From: JAJTHJ01 sp046316025
GTDB lineage: Bacteria; Pseudomonadota; Gammaproteobacteria; Burkholderiales; Burkholderiaceae_F
Reading direction: 5' to 3'
DNA length: 35,117 nucleotides
Assembly: GCA_046316025.1 (NCBI GenBank)
Contig: JBKCXU010000033.1
Span: 1-35,117, forward strand
Made by a program: the position numbers and the translations under genes. This document shows positions 8,578 through 16,843 of this stretch, in pieces; within the stretch, counting starts at the first letter, position 1; every line of letters begins with the position of its first letter. The notes below the pieces were generated by a model. That model made no database searches, was not told the DNA's origin, and saw only the letters and a list, made by a program, of their open reading frames with translations.

Positions 8578-10161
8578 TCAGTCGATGACGACCCAGCGCG
8601 CTTCGAGCCGGTTGTCGGCGCGATGCACGACGTTGACGTTCTTGCGCATCGCCCAGGGGATCACCTGGTTGTGCAGCGGGATATGCATCACCTCGCGGTT
8701 ATGCAGCATCAGCGCGTCGGCGATCAGCTGGTTGCGTTTCTTCTGGTCGGTTTCGCTCTTCATCGCGTCGACCAGTTTGTCGAACGCCGGGTTGCTGACG
8801 CGGCCGAGGTTGAAGTTGCCGTCGCCTTCCTTGCCCACCGTGCGCGCCAGCGATTGCAGCGAGTACAGCGCATCGAAGGTCGGCACGCCCCAGCCGAGCA
8901 GGTAGGCCGAGGTGTCGTACTTCTGGATCTTCGGGAAGTAGGTGGCGCGCGGCATCGCGTTCAAGCTCACCTTCAGGCCGATGCGCGCCCACATCGACAC
9001 CAGCGCTTTGCAGATCTCTTCGTCGTTGATGTAGCGGTTGTTCGGGCAGTCGAGGGTGAAGGCGAAGCCGTTCGGGTAACCCGCGGCGGCGAGCAGCTCA
9101 CGCGCGCGCTTCTCATCAAAGGGCAGGCGCTGGTTGGCCTCCTTGGTCCAGCCGTTGACCTGCGGCGAGACGATCGCGCCGGTGGGGTCGGAGGAGCCGC
9201 GCATCACCGCGCGCTTGATCGCCTCGATGTCGATCGCGTGGTACAGCGCCTGGCGTACGCGCAGGTCCTTGAACGGGTTCTTGCCCTTGACGTCGGCAAA
9301 GAGCAGCTCGTCGCGATGCTGGTCGAAGCCCAGGAAGATGGTGCGGTTCTCGGCCCCTTCGACCACCTTGGCCGCCTGGCGCAGGCGCGCCAAGTCCTGC
9401 GGCGGCGGGTCGAGCACGAAGTCGAGCTCGCCCGACAGCAGTGCGGCGGTGCGGGTCGGGTCGGACTTGATCGGCGTGTAGACGATCTCGGTCACGTTGC
9501 CCTTCTTGGTCGGCTTGCCCCACCAGGCGGGGTTTTCGACGAACACCGTGCGCACGTCCACCTCGCGCGACTTGAGCATGTACGGGCCGGTGCCGTTGGC
9601 GTTGCGCGCGGCGAAGGTCTCTTCCTTCTGCACGAAGTTCTGCGGGACGACGACCTTGTTCTTTTCCGACCAGGCCTTGCTCATGACGCGCAGCTCGGGC
9701 AGCTGGCGCAGCAGCACCGGGTTGGGGATGTTGGTGTAGATCAGCACGGTGTGCTCGTCCACCGCGTGCGCCCGCTGGATGCCGGTCGTGTAGACGCGGA
9801 AGTTGGAGGTCGGCGCCATCGCCCGCTCGATCGAGTAGACCACGTCGGCCGCCGTCAACGGCGTGCCGTCGTGGAACTTGACGCCCTTGCGCAGGTTGAA
9901 GCGGTAGATCAGCGGTGTTTCCTGCACCCAGGACACGGCCAGTGCCGGCTCGAGCTCGAATTTGTCGTTGTAGTTGATCAGCGGCTCGTAGACGTAGCTG
10001 TTGGCGGTGTTGTTCAGGCCTTCGTTCTGCGCGTGCGGGTCGAAGGTCAGGATATCGCCCTGGCTCGCCCAGCGCAGCGGTTTGGCCGCGGCCGGGGCGG
10101 CCGCCAGCAGCAGGGCGGCCGCCAGCGCCGTGGCGAGCAGGGTCGGCAGAGGTGTTCGCAT
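8578..10161 (-). CDS. ABC transporter periplasmic peptide-binding protein (SBP family 5)
   Basis: Protein of 527 residues with a signal peptide (MRTPLPTLLATALAAALLLAAAPAAA). The mature part is a DppA/OppA-type extracytoplasmic binding protein: LRWASQGDILTFDPH near the start, YEPLINYN, KGVKFHDGTPLTAADVVYSIERA (the family signature zone), and DLRVRQALYHAIDIEAIKRAV. It would bind di- or oligopeptides, glutathione-like or related solutes in the periplasm and deliver them to a permease. No permease or ATPase gene is in this window, so it is either an orphan or works with components elsewhere. The start at 10161 has a strong AGGAG Shine-Dalgarno; the longer open frame upstream is only a shadow of the neighbouring lipoprotein gene. 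The substrate cannot be assigned from sequence. Confidence 0.92.
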   Translation of the reverse strand: MRTPLPTLLATALAAALLLAAAPAAAKPLRWASQGDILTFDPHAQNEGLNNTANSYVYEPLINYNDKFELEPALAVSWVQETPLIYRFNLRKGVKFHDGTPLTAADVVYSIERAMAPTSNFRVYTTGIQRAHAVDEHTVLIYTNIPNPVLLRQLPELRVMSKAWSEKNKVVVPQNFVQKEETFAARNANGTGPYMLKSREVDVRTVFVENPAWWGKPTKKGNVTEIVYTPIKSDPTRTAALLSGELDFVLDPPPQDLARLRQAAKVVEGAENRTIFLGFDQHRDELLFADVKGKNPFKDLRVRQALYHAIDIEAIKRAVMRGSSDPTGAIVSPQVNGWTKEANQRLPFDEKRARELLAAAGYPNGFAFTLDCPNNRYINDEEICKALVSMWARIGLKVSLNAMPRATYFPKIQKYDTSAYLLGWGVPTFDALYSLQSLARTVGKEGDGNFNLGRVSNPAFDKLVDAMKSETDQKKRNQLIADALMLHNREVMHIPLHNQVIPWAMRKNVNVVHRADNRLEARWVVID

Positions 10162-10208
10162 CGTTGGCTCCTTGTCGGGATGGATGAAGAAAACGGAATA
10201 AGAAGCGA

Positions 10209-11033
10209 TCACGGGCGAGTGGCCGGGCCGAGCGTGATGTCGCCATAAAACGCCTCGACCTTGCGGCCCGTGTTGTCGGTGTCGGTAAGGATACCGACAC
10301 CGATCAGCCGCCCCGGAGCCTCGCCGAAGGCGCGCCGATAGTCGGCCGCGTAGTCGCGCTCGAACACCTTCCACTGGCCGAGCCGGTCGCGCCCGCTGCC
10401 GGCCACCACCAGCTTCACGCGGCCGGTGTGCGCGTTGTCGACCACACTGCCGGCCGGCAACTTGTTGTCCCAGCTGTAGATCAGCGTCGCATAGGGCGGC
10501 AGCTGGCCGGTCAGGGCGCGCGCGGTTTCCATCAACAGCAGCTCGCGTGCCGGCAGTTTGGCCGCGTCGCCGTCGAAGAACAGCAGCAGCCGCACCGGCG
10601 AGTCTTCGGCGTGGCGGTCGGTGGCGTCGGCGCCGTCGATCAGATCGACCACCCGCCACTGCCAGCGCACCACGGGCGCTGCCGCCGGATCGACGTCCAA
10701 CCGCTGGCGCAGGCCGGTGGCTGCGTTGTCGGCCACCGCGTGCAAGACGATCTGGCCGTTGAGCGGGTCGCGCACCAGGTCGTAGCGCGTCGGCCGCTTG
10801 GCCGGGGTGATGATCCAGCGATGCCAGCCGCGCGGCAACGCGGCACCCGGTTGTGCCGTCGAGAACGGCGCCACGGTGTCGGTCGGTGCGGGTTCCGGCG
10901 GCGCCACCGGCGCCGTGCTGCAACTGGCCAAGAGCAGCACCGTCGCCGCGGCGGCCGCGAACCTCAGCGCCGGGCCAGCCTTGCCGAGGGCGGTGCGCCG
11001 ACTCCCCGGCGCTGACGCCGCCCGTCGAGCCAT
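10209..11033 (-). CDS. DUF3047 family lipoprotein, function unknown
   Basis: Protein of 274 residues with a hydrophobic segment ending in a lipobox (LLLASC, Cys38), hence probably lipid-anchored in the envelope. The mature region matches the DUF3047 pattern as I recall it: WHRWIITPAKRPTRYDLV, GLRQRLDVDP, WQWRV near the middle, RLLLFFDGD, and a conserved end (AFGEAPGRLIGVGILTDTDNTG then FYGDITL). The family is of unknown function and often predicted to be a beta-rich ligand-binding fold. The N-terminal 22 residues before the hydrophobic stretch are long and Arg-rich for a lipoprotein signal, so the real start may be further in. It lies 10 bases downstream of the DUF4124 gene and 47 upstream of the ABC binding protein gene, probably one transcript. 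Confidence 0.8.
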   Translation of the reverse strand: MARRAASAPGSRRTALGKAGPALRFAAAAATVLLLASCSTAPVAPPEPAPTDTVAPFSTAQPGAALPRGWHRWIITPAKRPTRYDLVRDPLNGQIVLHAVADNAATGLRQRLDVDPAAAPVVRWQWRVVDLIDGADATDRHAEDSPVRLLLFFDGDAAKLPARELLLMETARALTGQLPPYATLIYSWDNKLPAGSVVDNAHTGRVKLVVAGSGRDRLGQWKVFERDYAADYRRAFGEAPGRLIGVGILTDTDNTGRKVEAFYGDITLGPATRP

Positions 11034-11043
11034 GCGACACCCC

Positions 11044-11694
11044 CTACTGCGCCGGCGCCGTGCTGCGGCGGCCGGTGCTGCCGGCGGCTTCCAGCTCGCG
11101 GAAGCGGCGTGCGTCGGCGTCGAAGCTCTCGCCGATGCGCCGCATGTCGGCACCCGTATCGGCAATGATGCGGTCTTCCGCCTGGCGCAGCATGTCGTTG
11201 TCGGCGTACGCGCGCTTGAGCCTGTCCGGCAGATCGCGCTTGGGGTAGAACTCCGCCTCCTGGTCGAGCTTCTTGCGCTGCGCCTCCAGTTGCTGCTTGC
11301 GCACCTGCGCCCGGTCGATGGTGGCTTGCCGACCGGCCAGCGCGCGGGCGCGGGCCGCCTCGATCTGCTCGACGCTCGAGTAGGTGGCGAGCAGCGCCAG
11401 ATCGCGCCGCGTCTGCTCGCTCTGCCGCTCGGCGGCTTCCTTCTGCCGCGCTTCTTCGGCGGCGCGCGCGGCGCGCTGCTCCGGCGTGGGCGGCGGCGCG
11501 ATCACCCGCCGCAGCGAGCCGTCGGCGTTCAACTCGCGGATCTCGCGGCCCGCGCACTCGGGCGGCGGCCGGTCGGCCGTGATGCGTTTGCCGGCGGTAT
11601 CGGTGCACACGAAGATCGACCGCTGTGCCAGCGCGGGCGACGTTGCGATGAGCAAGGCCGCGAGGCAGGCGGCCGCAGACTTAGGCGACGCCAT
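11044..11694 (-). CDS. Secreted DUF4124-type protein with long coiled coil
   Basis: Protein of 216 residues. A Sec signal peptide (ends ...ATSPALAQ, about residue 24) precedes a short DUF4124-like module (SIFVCTDTAGKRITADRPPPEC with two Cys that could form a disulfide). A Glu/Arg/Ala-rich coiled coil follows (about 65-190; RAARAAEEARQKEAAERQSE, then RKQQLEAQRKKLDQEAEFYP). The family is periplasmic and of unknown function. Its first 14 bases overlap the end of pyrE, indicating translational coupling. Start chosen at the ATG that immediately precedes the signal peptide. Confidence 0.78.
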   Translation of the reverse strand: MASPKSAAACLAALLIATSPALAQRSIFVCTDTAGKRITADRPPPECAGREIRELNADGSLRRVIAPPPTPEQRAARAAEEARQKEAAERQSEQTRRDLALLATYSSVEQIEAARARALAGRQATIDRAQVRKQQLEAQRKKLDQEAEFYPKRDLPDRLKRAYADNDMLRQAEDRIIADTGADMRRIGESFDADARRFRELEAAGSTGRRSTAPAQ

Positions 11695-12364
11695 AACGCT
11701 GCCGATAGGCGGCAATCGCCGCCCGATAAGGCGCTGCTCCGCCCGCTTGTGCCGAGTCGGATTCGACAAACGCCAGCAGGTCGGTGAGGTCGGCCATCGC
11801 CAGCACAGGCATGCCGTACATCGCTTCGACTTCCTGCACGGCCGAGCGCGCCGACAGCGCGTCGTCGGCGCCGGCGCGCTCCATCCGGTCCAGCGCGATC
11901 AGCACGCCCGCCGGGTGCGCCCCGGCGGCGCGGATCAGTTCGACCGACTCGCGCACCGACGTGCCGGCACTGACCACGTCATCGACGATCACCACGTCGC
12001 CGGCGAGCGGCGCGCCGACGATCGAGCCGCCTTCGCCGTGATCTTTGGCTTCCTTGCGGTTGAAGGCAAAGGGCAGATCGACGCCGCGGTCGGCGGCGGC
12101 GATTGCGGTGGCCGCCACCAGCGGGATGCCCTTGTAGGCCGGGCCGAACAGCATGTCGCAGCGTAGCCGCCCGGCCGCGCGCGCCGCGAGCAGCGCCTGC
12201 GCGTAAAACCGCCCCAGCGCCGCCAGCCGCGCGCCGTGATCGAACAGCCCGGCATTGAAAAAGTACGGCGACAGCCGCCCGGCCTTGGTCTTGAACTGGC
12301 CAAAGCGCAGCACGCCGCTCGTCACGGCGAACTCGATGAATTGCTGGCGCTGAGGGTCCATCAT
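11681..12364 (-). CDS. pyrE: Orotate phosphoribosyltransferase
   Basis: Converts orotate and PRPP to orotidine 5'-monophosphate in the de novo pyrimidine pathway (cytoplasmic dimer). At 227 residues it is slightly longer than E. coli PyrE. It shows the FGQFKTKAGRLSPYF N-terminal region typical of PyrE, GPAYKGIPL, the flexible catalytic loop RKEAKDHGEGG (103-113) and the PRPP-binding loop VVIVDDVVSAGTS (124-136). Two adjacent ATG codons (12364 and 12361) could start it. The 3' end overlaps the DUF4124 gene by 14 bases. The 139 bases separating it from the upstream glucan phosphorylase contain no recognisable gene; no attenuator-like U-rich hairpin was seen. Confidence 0.95.
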   Translation of the reverse strand: MMDPQRQQFIEFAVTSGVLRFGQFKTKAGRLSPYFFNAGLFDHGARLAALGRFYAQALLAARAAGRLRCDMLFGPAYKGIPLVAATAIAAADRGVDLPFAFNRKEAKDHGEGGSIVGAPLAGDVVIVDDVVSAGTSVRESVELIRAAGAHPAGVLIALDRMERAGADDALSARSAVQEVEAMYGMPVLAMADLTDLLAFVESDSAQAGGAAPYRAAIAAYRQRYGVA

Positions 12365-12503
12365 GGTTGGCGAATCGGGCGGCGCGATTATGCCCGTCGC
12401 GACCGCGATCCCGGTCCGCCTCGCGCGGCACGATCCAGCGACTCCGCGGTTCGACCGCGACGCTCTGCACTGCGCCGGAAGCGGTCGCGCCGCGGGCGTT
12501 CGC

Positions 12504-15059
12504 CTACAGCCAGAGCATCAGCCCCGTCTCGAAAGGATGCGCCAGCAGCGGATGCGCCGGATAGGCGCGAATGCGGTAGTCGATCTTGCCGCACAGCCGC
12601 GGCGCCAGATCGAGCGTGTAGTGCCAGCGGCCGTCGGCGCCCATAGCGGCGGCCGGGGTCAGGCTCAGCGTGCGCGGCACGCCGCCCTGACTGCGCGAGC
12701 CGAGCAGCAGCAGTTCGACCGCGACGTCCTGCGGCGCCAGGCCGGCGAGCGCCAGCGAAACCTCGATGCGCACCCGCTCGCCGTAGGCGATGCGCGGCAC
12801 CGGCGCGTCGCAGCGCTCGATCGTCACCTGCGGCCAGGCGGCGCGCACCCGCTCTTTCCAGCGCGCCACCTCGCGCGCGCCGGCGCCGCCGTCGTCGCTG
12901 TAGCGGCGGCCGAGTGCGGCGGCCGGCCGGTAGAACTTGCGCACGTACTCGCCCAGCATCCGCTCGGTGTTGAAGCGCGGCAGCACCGTGGCCATCGAGC
13001 GCTTGGCGGTCTTGACCCAGGCCGGCGAGTACGCCAGCCCGTCGCGCGCGTAGTACTGCGGGATCACGTGGTCTTGCAGCAGCTCGTAGAGCGTGGTGGC
13101 TTCGTCGCGATCGCGGCTGGCGGGGTCGCGCCGGTCGCTGGCGGGCATGATGGTCCAGCCGTTGGTGCCGTCGCGCGCCTCGTCCCACCAGCCGTCGGCC
13201 ACCGACAGGTTGATGGCGCCGTTCATCGCCGCCTTCATCCCGCTGGTGCCGGAGGCTTCGAGCGGGTGGATCGGGTTGTTCAGCCACACGTCCACCCCGC
13301 CCACCAGCCGCCGCGCCAGCCGCAGGTCGTAGCCTTCGACCAGCAAAATGTGGCCGACGAACTGCGGCATCTTGGCCACTTCCATGATGCGGCGGATCAT
13401 CTCCTGCCCCGGCGCATCGGCCGGGTGCGCCTTGCCGGCGAAAATCAGCAGCACCGGCCGCTGCGGGTCGCACAGCAACTCGCGCAGCGCCTCCAGATCC
13501 TGGAACAGCAGCGTGGCCCGCTTGTAGGTGGCAAAGCGGCGGCCGAAACCGATGGTGAGCACCTTGGGCTGCGCCGGGTCGGCGTGGCGGAACAGGCGAT
13601 CCAGATGCGACTCGCTGCCGTGGTTGCGCGTCAACTGGTGGTGCACGCGCTCGCGCACGAGCCTGAGCATCTGCGCCTTCAGGTACTCGCGCACGCTCCA
13701 GAACATCGCGTCGGGGATGCGCTCCACCCGCTTCCAGTACTCCACGTCGGTCAGCCGCTGCATCCAGTCCACGCCGAGGAAGCGCTCGAAGATGTCGTGC
13801 CACTCGCTCGCCAGGAAGGTAAGCGTGTGCACGCCGTTGGTGACGTGGTCGATCGGGTTCTCGTGCGGCTCGATCTGCGGCCACATGTCGCGCAGCATCT
13901 CGGCCGAGACGCCCTTGTGAATGCGGCTCACCCCGTTGTGGTGGCGCGAGGTGCGCAGCGCCAGCGTGGTCATGTTGAAGTCGTTGGCGCGCGGCGAGTG
14001 GCCGAGCGCCAGCAGCCCCTCGCGCGAGACGCCGCTGTCGCGGCAAAAGCGCTCGAAGTAGCGCGCCACCACGTCGTCGGCAAAGTGGTCGTGGCCGGCC
14101 GGCACCGCGGTGTGGGTGGTGAACACCGTACTGGCCGCCACTGCTTCCACCGCAGCGGCGAAGTCGATCCCCTCGGCCACCAGCCGGCGCGTGCGCTCGA
14201 CCGCCTGGAAGGCGGCATGCCCTTCGTTGATGTGCCACACCGTCGGCCGCAGGGCCAATGCCGCCAGCGCCCGCACACCGCCCACGCCGAGCACGATCTC
14301 CTGCTCGATGCGGGTGGTCGAGTCGCCGCCGTAGAGCCGGTGCGCGATGTGGCGGTCGCGCTCGGTGTTCTCGGGCCGGTCGGTGTCGAGCAGATACAGG
14401 CGAATGTGGCCGACCTTCGCCTGCCACACTTTCACGCGCACCGTGCGCTCGGCGAGATCGACCTCGACCTCCACGGCCTGCCCCTGCGCGTCCAGCGCCG
14501 GGGTGATCGGCAGCGCGTCGAAGTCGGAGTCTTCGTAGAGCGCGTTCTGGCCGCCGTCGCCGTCGATGGTTTGGTGGAAGTAACCCTGCCGGTACAGCAG
14601 GCCGACGCCGACGAACGGCAGCCGCGCGTCGCTCGCCGCTTTGCAGTGGTCGCCGGCCAGGATGCCCAGGCCGCCCGAGTAGATCGGCAGGCTCTCGTGG
14701 AAGCCGAACTCGGCGCAGAAGTAAGCGACCAGATCGTCGGCGGCGAGGCTGTCGCCGTTGGGCTTGCGCGTACCGGCGGCGAGGTAGCTGTCGTACGTGG
14801 ACAGCACGCGCTGGTAACTGCTGAGGTAGGCCGGGTCGTCGGCGGCGGCTTCGAGCCGACCCTGGCTCACCTCGCGCAGCAGCGCCTTGGGACTGTGGCC
14901 CACCGCGACCCACAACTGCGGGTCGAGCCGGGCGAACAAGCGGCGGGACGGGCGATCCCAGCCGTACCAGAGGTCGTCGGCCAACTCGGCCAGGCGGGCC
15001 AGGCGGGCGGGCAGGGTCGGGATCACCTCGATCCGGTAACGGGTGGCTTGGCGGGGCAT
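12504..15059 (-). CDS. glgP: Alpha-glucan (glycogen) phosphorylase, DUF3417-type
   Basis: Releases glucose 1-phosphate from glycogen or maltodextrin with PLP as cofactor. The 851-residue protein is of the bacterial/archaeal type with an N-terminal DUF3417 domain (RLARLAELADDLWYGWDRP). Conserved elements are FGFHESLPIYSGGLGILAGDH (about 118-138), WHINEGHAAF (275-284), HVTNGVHT, GFGRRFATYKR (504-514) and the PLP-lysine motif EASGTSGMKAAMNG with Lys609. The C-terminal 120 residues form an extra beta-type domain. ATG 15059 begins the conserved PRQATRYRIEV; a longer frame upstream is not supported. No other glycogen genes (glgA, glgB, glgC) are in the window, so its partner enzymes must lie elsewhere. 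It is divergent from the DUF2934 gene. Confidence 0.94.
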   Translation of the reverse strand: MPRQATRYRIEVIPTLPARLARLAELADDLWYGWDRPSRRLFARLDPQLWVAVGHSPKALLREVSQGRLEAAADDPAYLSSYQRVLSTYDSYLAAGTRKPNGDSLAADDLVAYFCAEFGFHESLPIYSGGLGILAGDHCKAASDARLPFVGVGLLYRQGYFHQTIDGDGGQNALYEDSDFDALPITPALDAQGQAVEVEVDLAERTVRVKVWQAKVGHIRLYLLDTDRPENTERDRHIAHRLYGGDSTTRIEQEIVLGVGGVRALAALALRPTVWHINEGHAAFQAVERTRRLVAEGIDFAAAVEAVAASTVFTTHTAVPAGHDHFADDVVARYFERFCRDSGVSREGLLALGHSPRANDFNMTTLALRTSRHHNGVSRIHKGVSAEMLRDMWPQIEPHENPIDHVTNGVHTLTFLASEWHDIFERFLGVDWMQRLTDVEYWKRVERIPDAMFWSVREYLKAQMLRLVRERVHHQLTRNHGSESHLDRLFRHADPAQPKVLTIGFGRRFATYKRATLLFQDLEALRELLCDPQRPVLLIFAGKAHPADAPGQEMIRRIMEVAKMPQFVGHILLVEGYDLRLARRLVGGVDVWLNNPIHPLEASGTSGMKAAMNGAINLSVADGWWDEARDGTNGWTIMPASDRRDPASRDRDEATTLYELLQDHVIPQYYARDGLAYSPAWVKTAKRSMATVLPRFNTERMLGEYVRKFYRPAAALGRRYSDDGGAGAREVARWKERVRAAWPQVTIERCDAPVPRIAYGERVRIEVSLALAGLAPQDVAVELLLLGSRSQGGVPRTLSLTPAAAMGADGRWHYTLDLAPRLCGKIDYRIRAYPAHPLLAHPFETGLMLWL

Positions 15060-15323
15060 GGGAGCTTTCTGTGGAGACACGGCGCAAAGCGGAGAGCGGG
15101 CATTCTTCGCCTGCGTGCCACGCCTTGCAAGCGCGCGGCGCAAAGCCCCGTGCCGGCGCGTCGTTTATGCGACGCTCTCCTGCGCCGCGGCACTTCTGCG
15201 GTGCGCCGGCCGCCCCGTGCGCGCGCGCCGGGCGCATCGTGGTGCGCGCGGGGAAGTCCTACTCCACCGTGGCCGGCTTCTTGCAGTACCGTCGGCACGA
15301 ATGCCAATGACGGAGAAACCGCA

Positions 15324-15611
15324 ATGGCCTCACGCATTGCCAAGAAATCGACCGCGAAGGCCGCTGAGCCGCCCGCGCCGGCACCAAAGAAACGCGCCGC
15401 AACCGAGACCGCAACGACCACGCCGCGCAAGCGTGCACCGGTCAGGCCCAAGGCCGCGTCGCCTGCGGCAGTGCCGCCCGAAGTGCGCCAGAAGATGATC
15501 GAAGAAGCCGCCTATGCGCGGTTCGTCGCGCGTGGCTACGCGCACGGCTACTCGTTGATCGACTGGCTGGAAGCCGAGAACGAAGTCGACCGGCGTCTGG
15601 CCGGCGGTTAG
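15324..15611 (+). CDS. Small DUF2934 protein with Lys/Ala-rich N-terminus
   Basis: Protein of 95 residues. The N-terminal half is a basic low-complexity stretch (SRIAKKSTAKAAEPPAPAPK, then further Lys/Arg/Ala/Pro). The C-terminal half is a DUF2934 motif: RQKMIEEAAYARFVARGYAH, then GYSLIDWLEAENEV. DUF2934 is common in proteobacteria and has no known biochemical role; the basic tail resembles that on the DksA-type protein of this window. A Shine-Dalgarno-like CGGAGA lies about 9 bases before the ATG. The 264-base region shared with the divergent glgP contains no further recognisable gene or confident promoter. Confidence 0.8.
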   Translation: MASRIAKKSTAKAAEPPAPAPKKRAATETATTTPRKRAPVRPKAASPAAVPPEVRQKMIEEAAYARFVARGYAHGYSLIDWLEAENEVDRRLAGG

Positions 15612-15629
15612 GTACACCCTCAACGACTC

Positions 15630-15696
15630 GTCATGCCCGCGAAAGCGGGCATCCAGTTCGCTGCATCCGCTGGGTTCCCGCTTCCGCGGGAACGAC
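15630..15696. repeat. Paired dispersed palindrome (copy 1)
   Basis: Two 27-base units in inverted orientation, 15630-15656 (GTCATGCCCGCGAAAGCGGG, then CATCCAG) and 15670-15696, separated by 13 bases. Each unit is itself an imperfect palindrome around CCCGCnnnnGCGGG. The same arrangement occurs at 24734-24805. Elements of this type, resembling Neisseria dRS3, are widespread in intergenic regions of proteobacteria and are often mis-called as genes. Confidence 0.88.
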
Positions 15697-15721
15697 AGAG
15701 TTGTGGCCGTTCGACGCTTCC

Positions 15722-15749
15722 TTGGGCGCGGCTTGCGGTGCGCTATGGT
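15722..15749 (+). promoter_or_regulatory. Possible promoter of the MBL-fold/metC operon
   Basis: TTGGGC (15722-15727), a 16-base spacer, then TATGGT (15744-15749). Transcription would begin about seven bases later, at or beside the GTG start codon at 15756, predicting a leaderless or nearly leaderless mRNA. No Shine-Dalgarno is seen before that GTG, which fits. Assigned by eye. Confidence 0.35.
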
Positions 15750-15755
15750 CGCGGC

Positions 15756-16835
15756 GTGAATCCCGCCGAACATCAGCTGCACTACCCGCAGCGCGAGCCG
15801 CCGGCGACCGGCACGGTCGCCTGGCTGCGCCCCGGGCTGGGCTGGCTGCGGATGCCACTGCCCTTCGCCCTCGACCACATCAACCTGTGGTTGCTCGACG
15901 ACGAGCTCGACGGCACGCGCGGCTGGACGGTCGTCGATTGCGGCATCACATCCGAGCCGACACAGGCCGCATGGCGGCAGGTCTTCGACACCGCGTTCGA
16001 CGGCCGCCCGCTGTTGCGGGTGATCGCCACCCACTTCCACCCCGATCATCTGGGCCTGGCGCACTGGTTATGCGCCGGCGCCGACGGCCGCGGCTGGGCG
16101 CCGCGCTTGTGGATGAGCGCCACCGAGTACGCCTTTGGCCGCTTTCTCACCACCGCCGATGCGCAGCGCGCCGGCGACTCCGCCGCGGCGCACTTTGCGC
16201 GGCACGGGCTCACCGACGCCGAGTCGCTCGCCAAGGTGCGGGCGCGCGGGGTGGGCTACTTCCCCAAGCTCGTGCCGGCGGTGCCGCTCCTCTACCGCCG
16301 CATCCAGGACGGCGACGAACTCGCCATCGGCCCGCACGGCGCCAAGCGCCTGTGGCGCGCGACGATGGGCTTCGGCCACTCGCCGGAGCACGTGTCGCTC
16401 TTCTGCGCCGACGAGCGGCTGCTCGTCGCCGGCGACATGGTGCTGCCGCGCATCTCCACCAACGTCAGCGTGTGGGACACCGAGCCGGAGGCCAACCCGC
16501 TGCCGCGCTATCTGCGCTCGCTCGACCACCACCTGATGCAGCCGGCCGACACGCTGGTGCTGCCCTCGCACGGGCTGCCCTTCACCGGGCTGCACACGCG
16601 GGTGGCGCAGCAGCACGCGCACCACGCCGCGCGGCTGGAAGAGGTGTTTGCCGCCTGCGGGCAGCCTCGCTCGGCCGCGCAGATCGTGCCGGTGTTGTTC
16701 CGCCGCGAGCTCGATCTGCATCAACTGACCTTCGCCCTCGGCGAGGCCCTCGCCCACTTACACGCGCTTTGGTACGACGGGCGGGTGCTGCGCAGCCTCG
16801 GCGCCGACGGCATCGCCCGCTTTACCGAAGCCTGA
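15756..16835 (+). CDS. MBL-fold metallo-hydrolase
   Basis: Metallo-beta-lactamase-fold hydrolase of 359 residues, cytoplasmic (no signal peptide). The dinuclear metal motif HFHPDH is at residues 93-98. Downstream are the metal-binding His in the MGFGHSPEHV segment, the Asp in LLVAGDMVLP and the final His in PSHGLPF, so all four sites look intact. A C-terminal helical region (about 285-359) is typical of members that act on thioesters or nucleotides, but the substrate is unknown. GTG at 15756 gives the first plausible N-terminus (NPAEHQLHYP); the open frame further upstream is repeat DNA. The stop is 8 bases before metC, so the two genes are likely co-transcribed. Confidence 0.85.
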   Translation: MNPAEHQLHYPQREPPATGTVAWLRPGLGWLRMPLPFALDHINLWLLDDELDGTRGWTVVDCGITSEPTQAAWRQVFDTAFDGRPLLRVIATHFHPDHLGLAHWLCAGADGRGWAPRLWMSATEYAFGRFLTTADAQRAGDSAAAHFARHGLTDAESLAKVRARGVGYFPKLVPAVPLLYRRIQDGDELAIGPHGAKRLWRATMGFGHSPEHVSLFCADERLLVAGDMVLPRISTNVSVWDTEPEANPLPRYLRSLDHHLMQPADTLVLPSHGLPFTGLHTRVAQQHAHHAARLEEVFAACGQPRSAAQIVPVLFRRELDLHQLTFALGEALAHLHALWYDGRVLRSLGADGIARFTEA

Positions 16836-16843
16836 AGACCGCG

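Noticed and set aside
8527..10248. Long plus-strand open frame opposite the ABC binding protein gene
   Set aside because: Antisense shadow with low-complexity composition and no start signal; the minus-strand protein has a signal peptide and family motifs.
10162..11040. N-terminal extension of the ABC binding protein frame to 11040
   Set aside because: This portion is an out-of-frame reading of the DUF3047 gene. The signal peptide and AGGAG site at 10161 fix the true start.
12363..15611. Very long plus-strand open frame (over 1,000 codons) opposite the glucan phosphorylase gene
   Set aside because: It is a high-GC antisense shadow; the product is an Arg/His/Ala/Gly-rich string with no family motif, whereas the minus strand encodes a clear phosphorylase. 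Only its last 96 codons (DUF2934) are a real gene.
15633..15755. Coding sequence beginning MPAKAGIQ
   Set aside because: This is the translation of the dispersed palindromic repeat, a common annotation artefact; the MBL protein begins at 15756.
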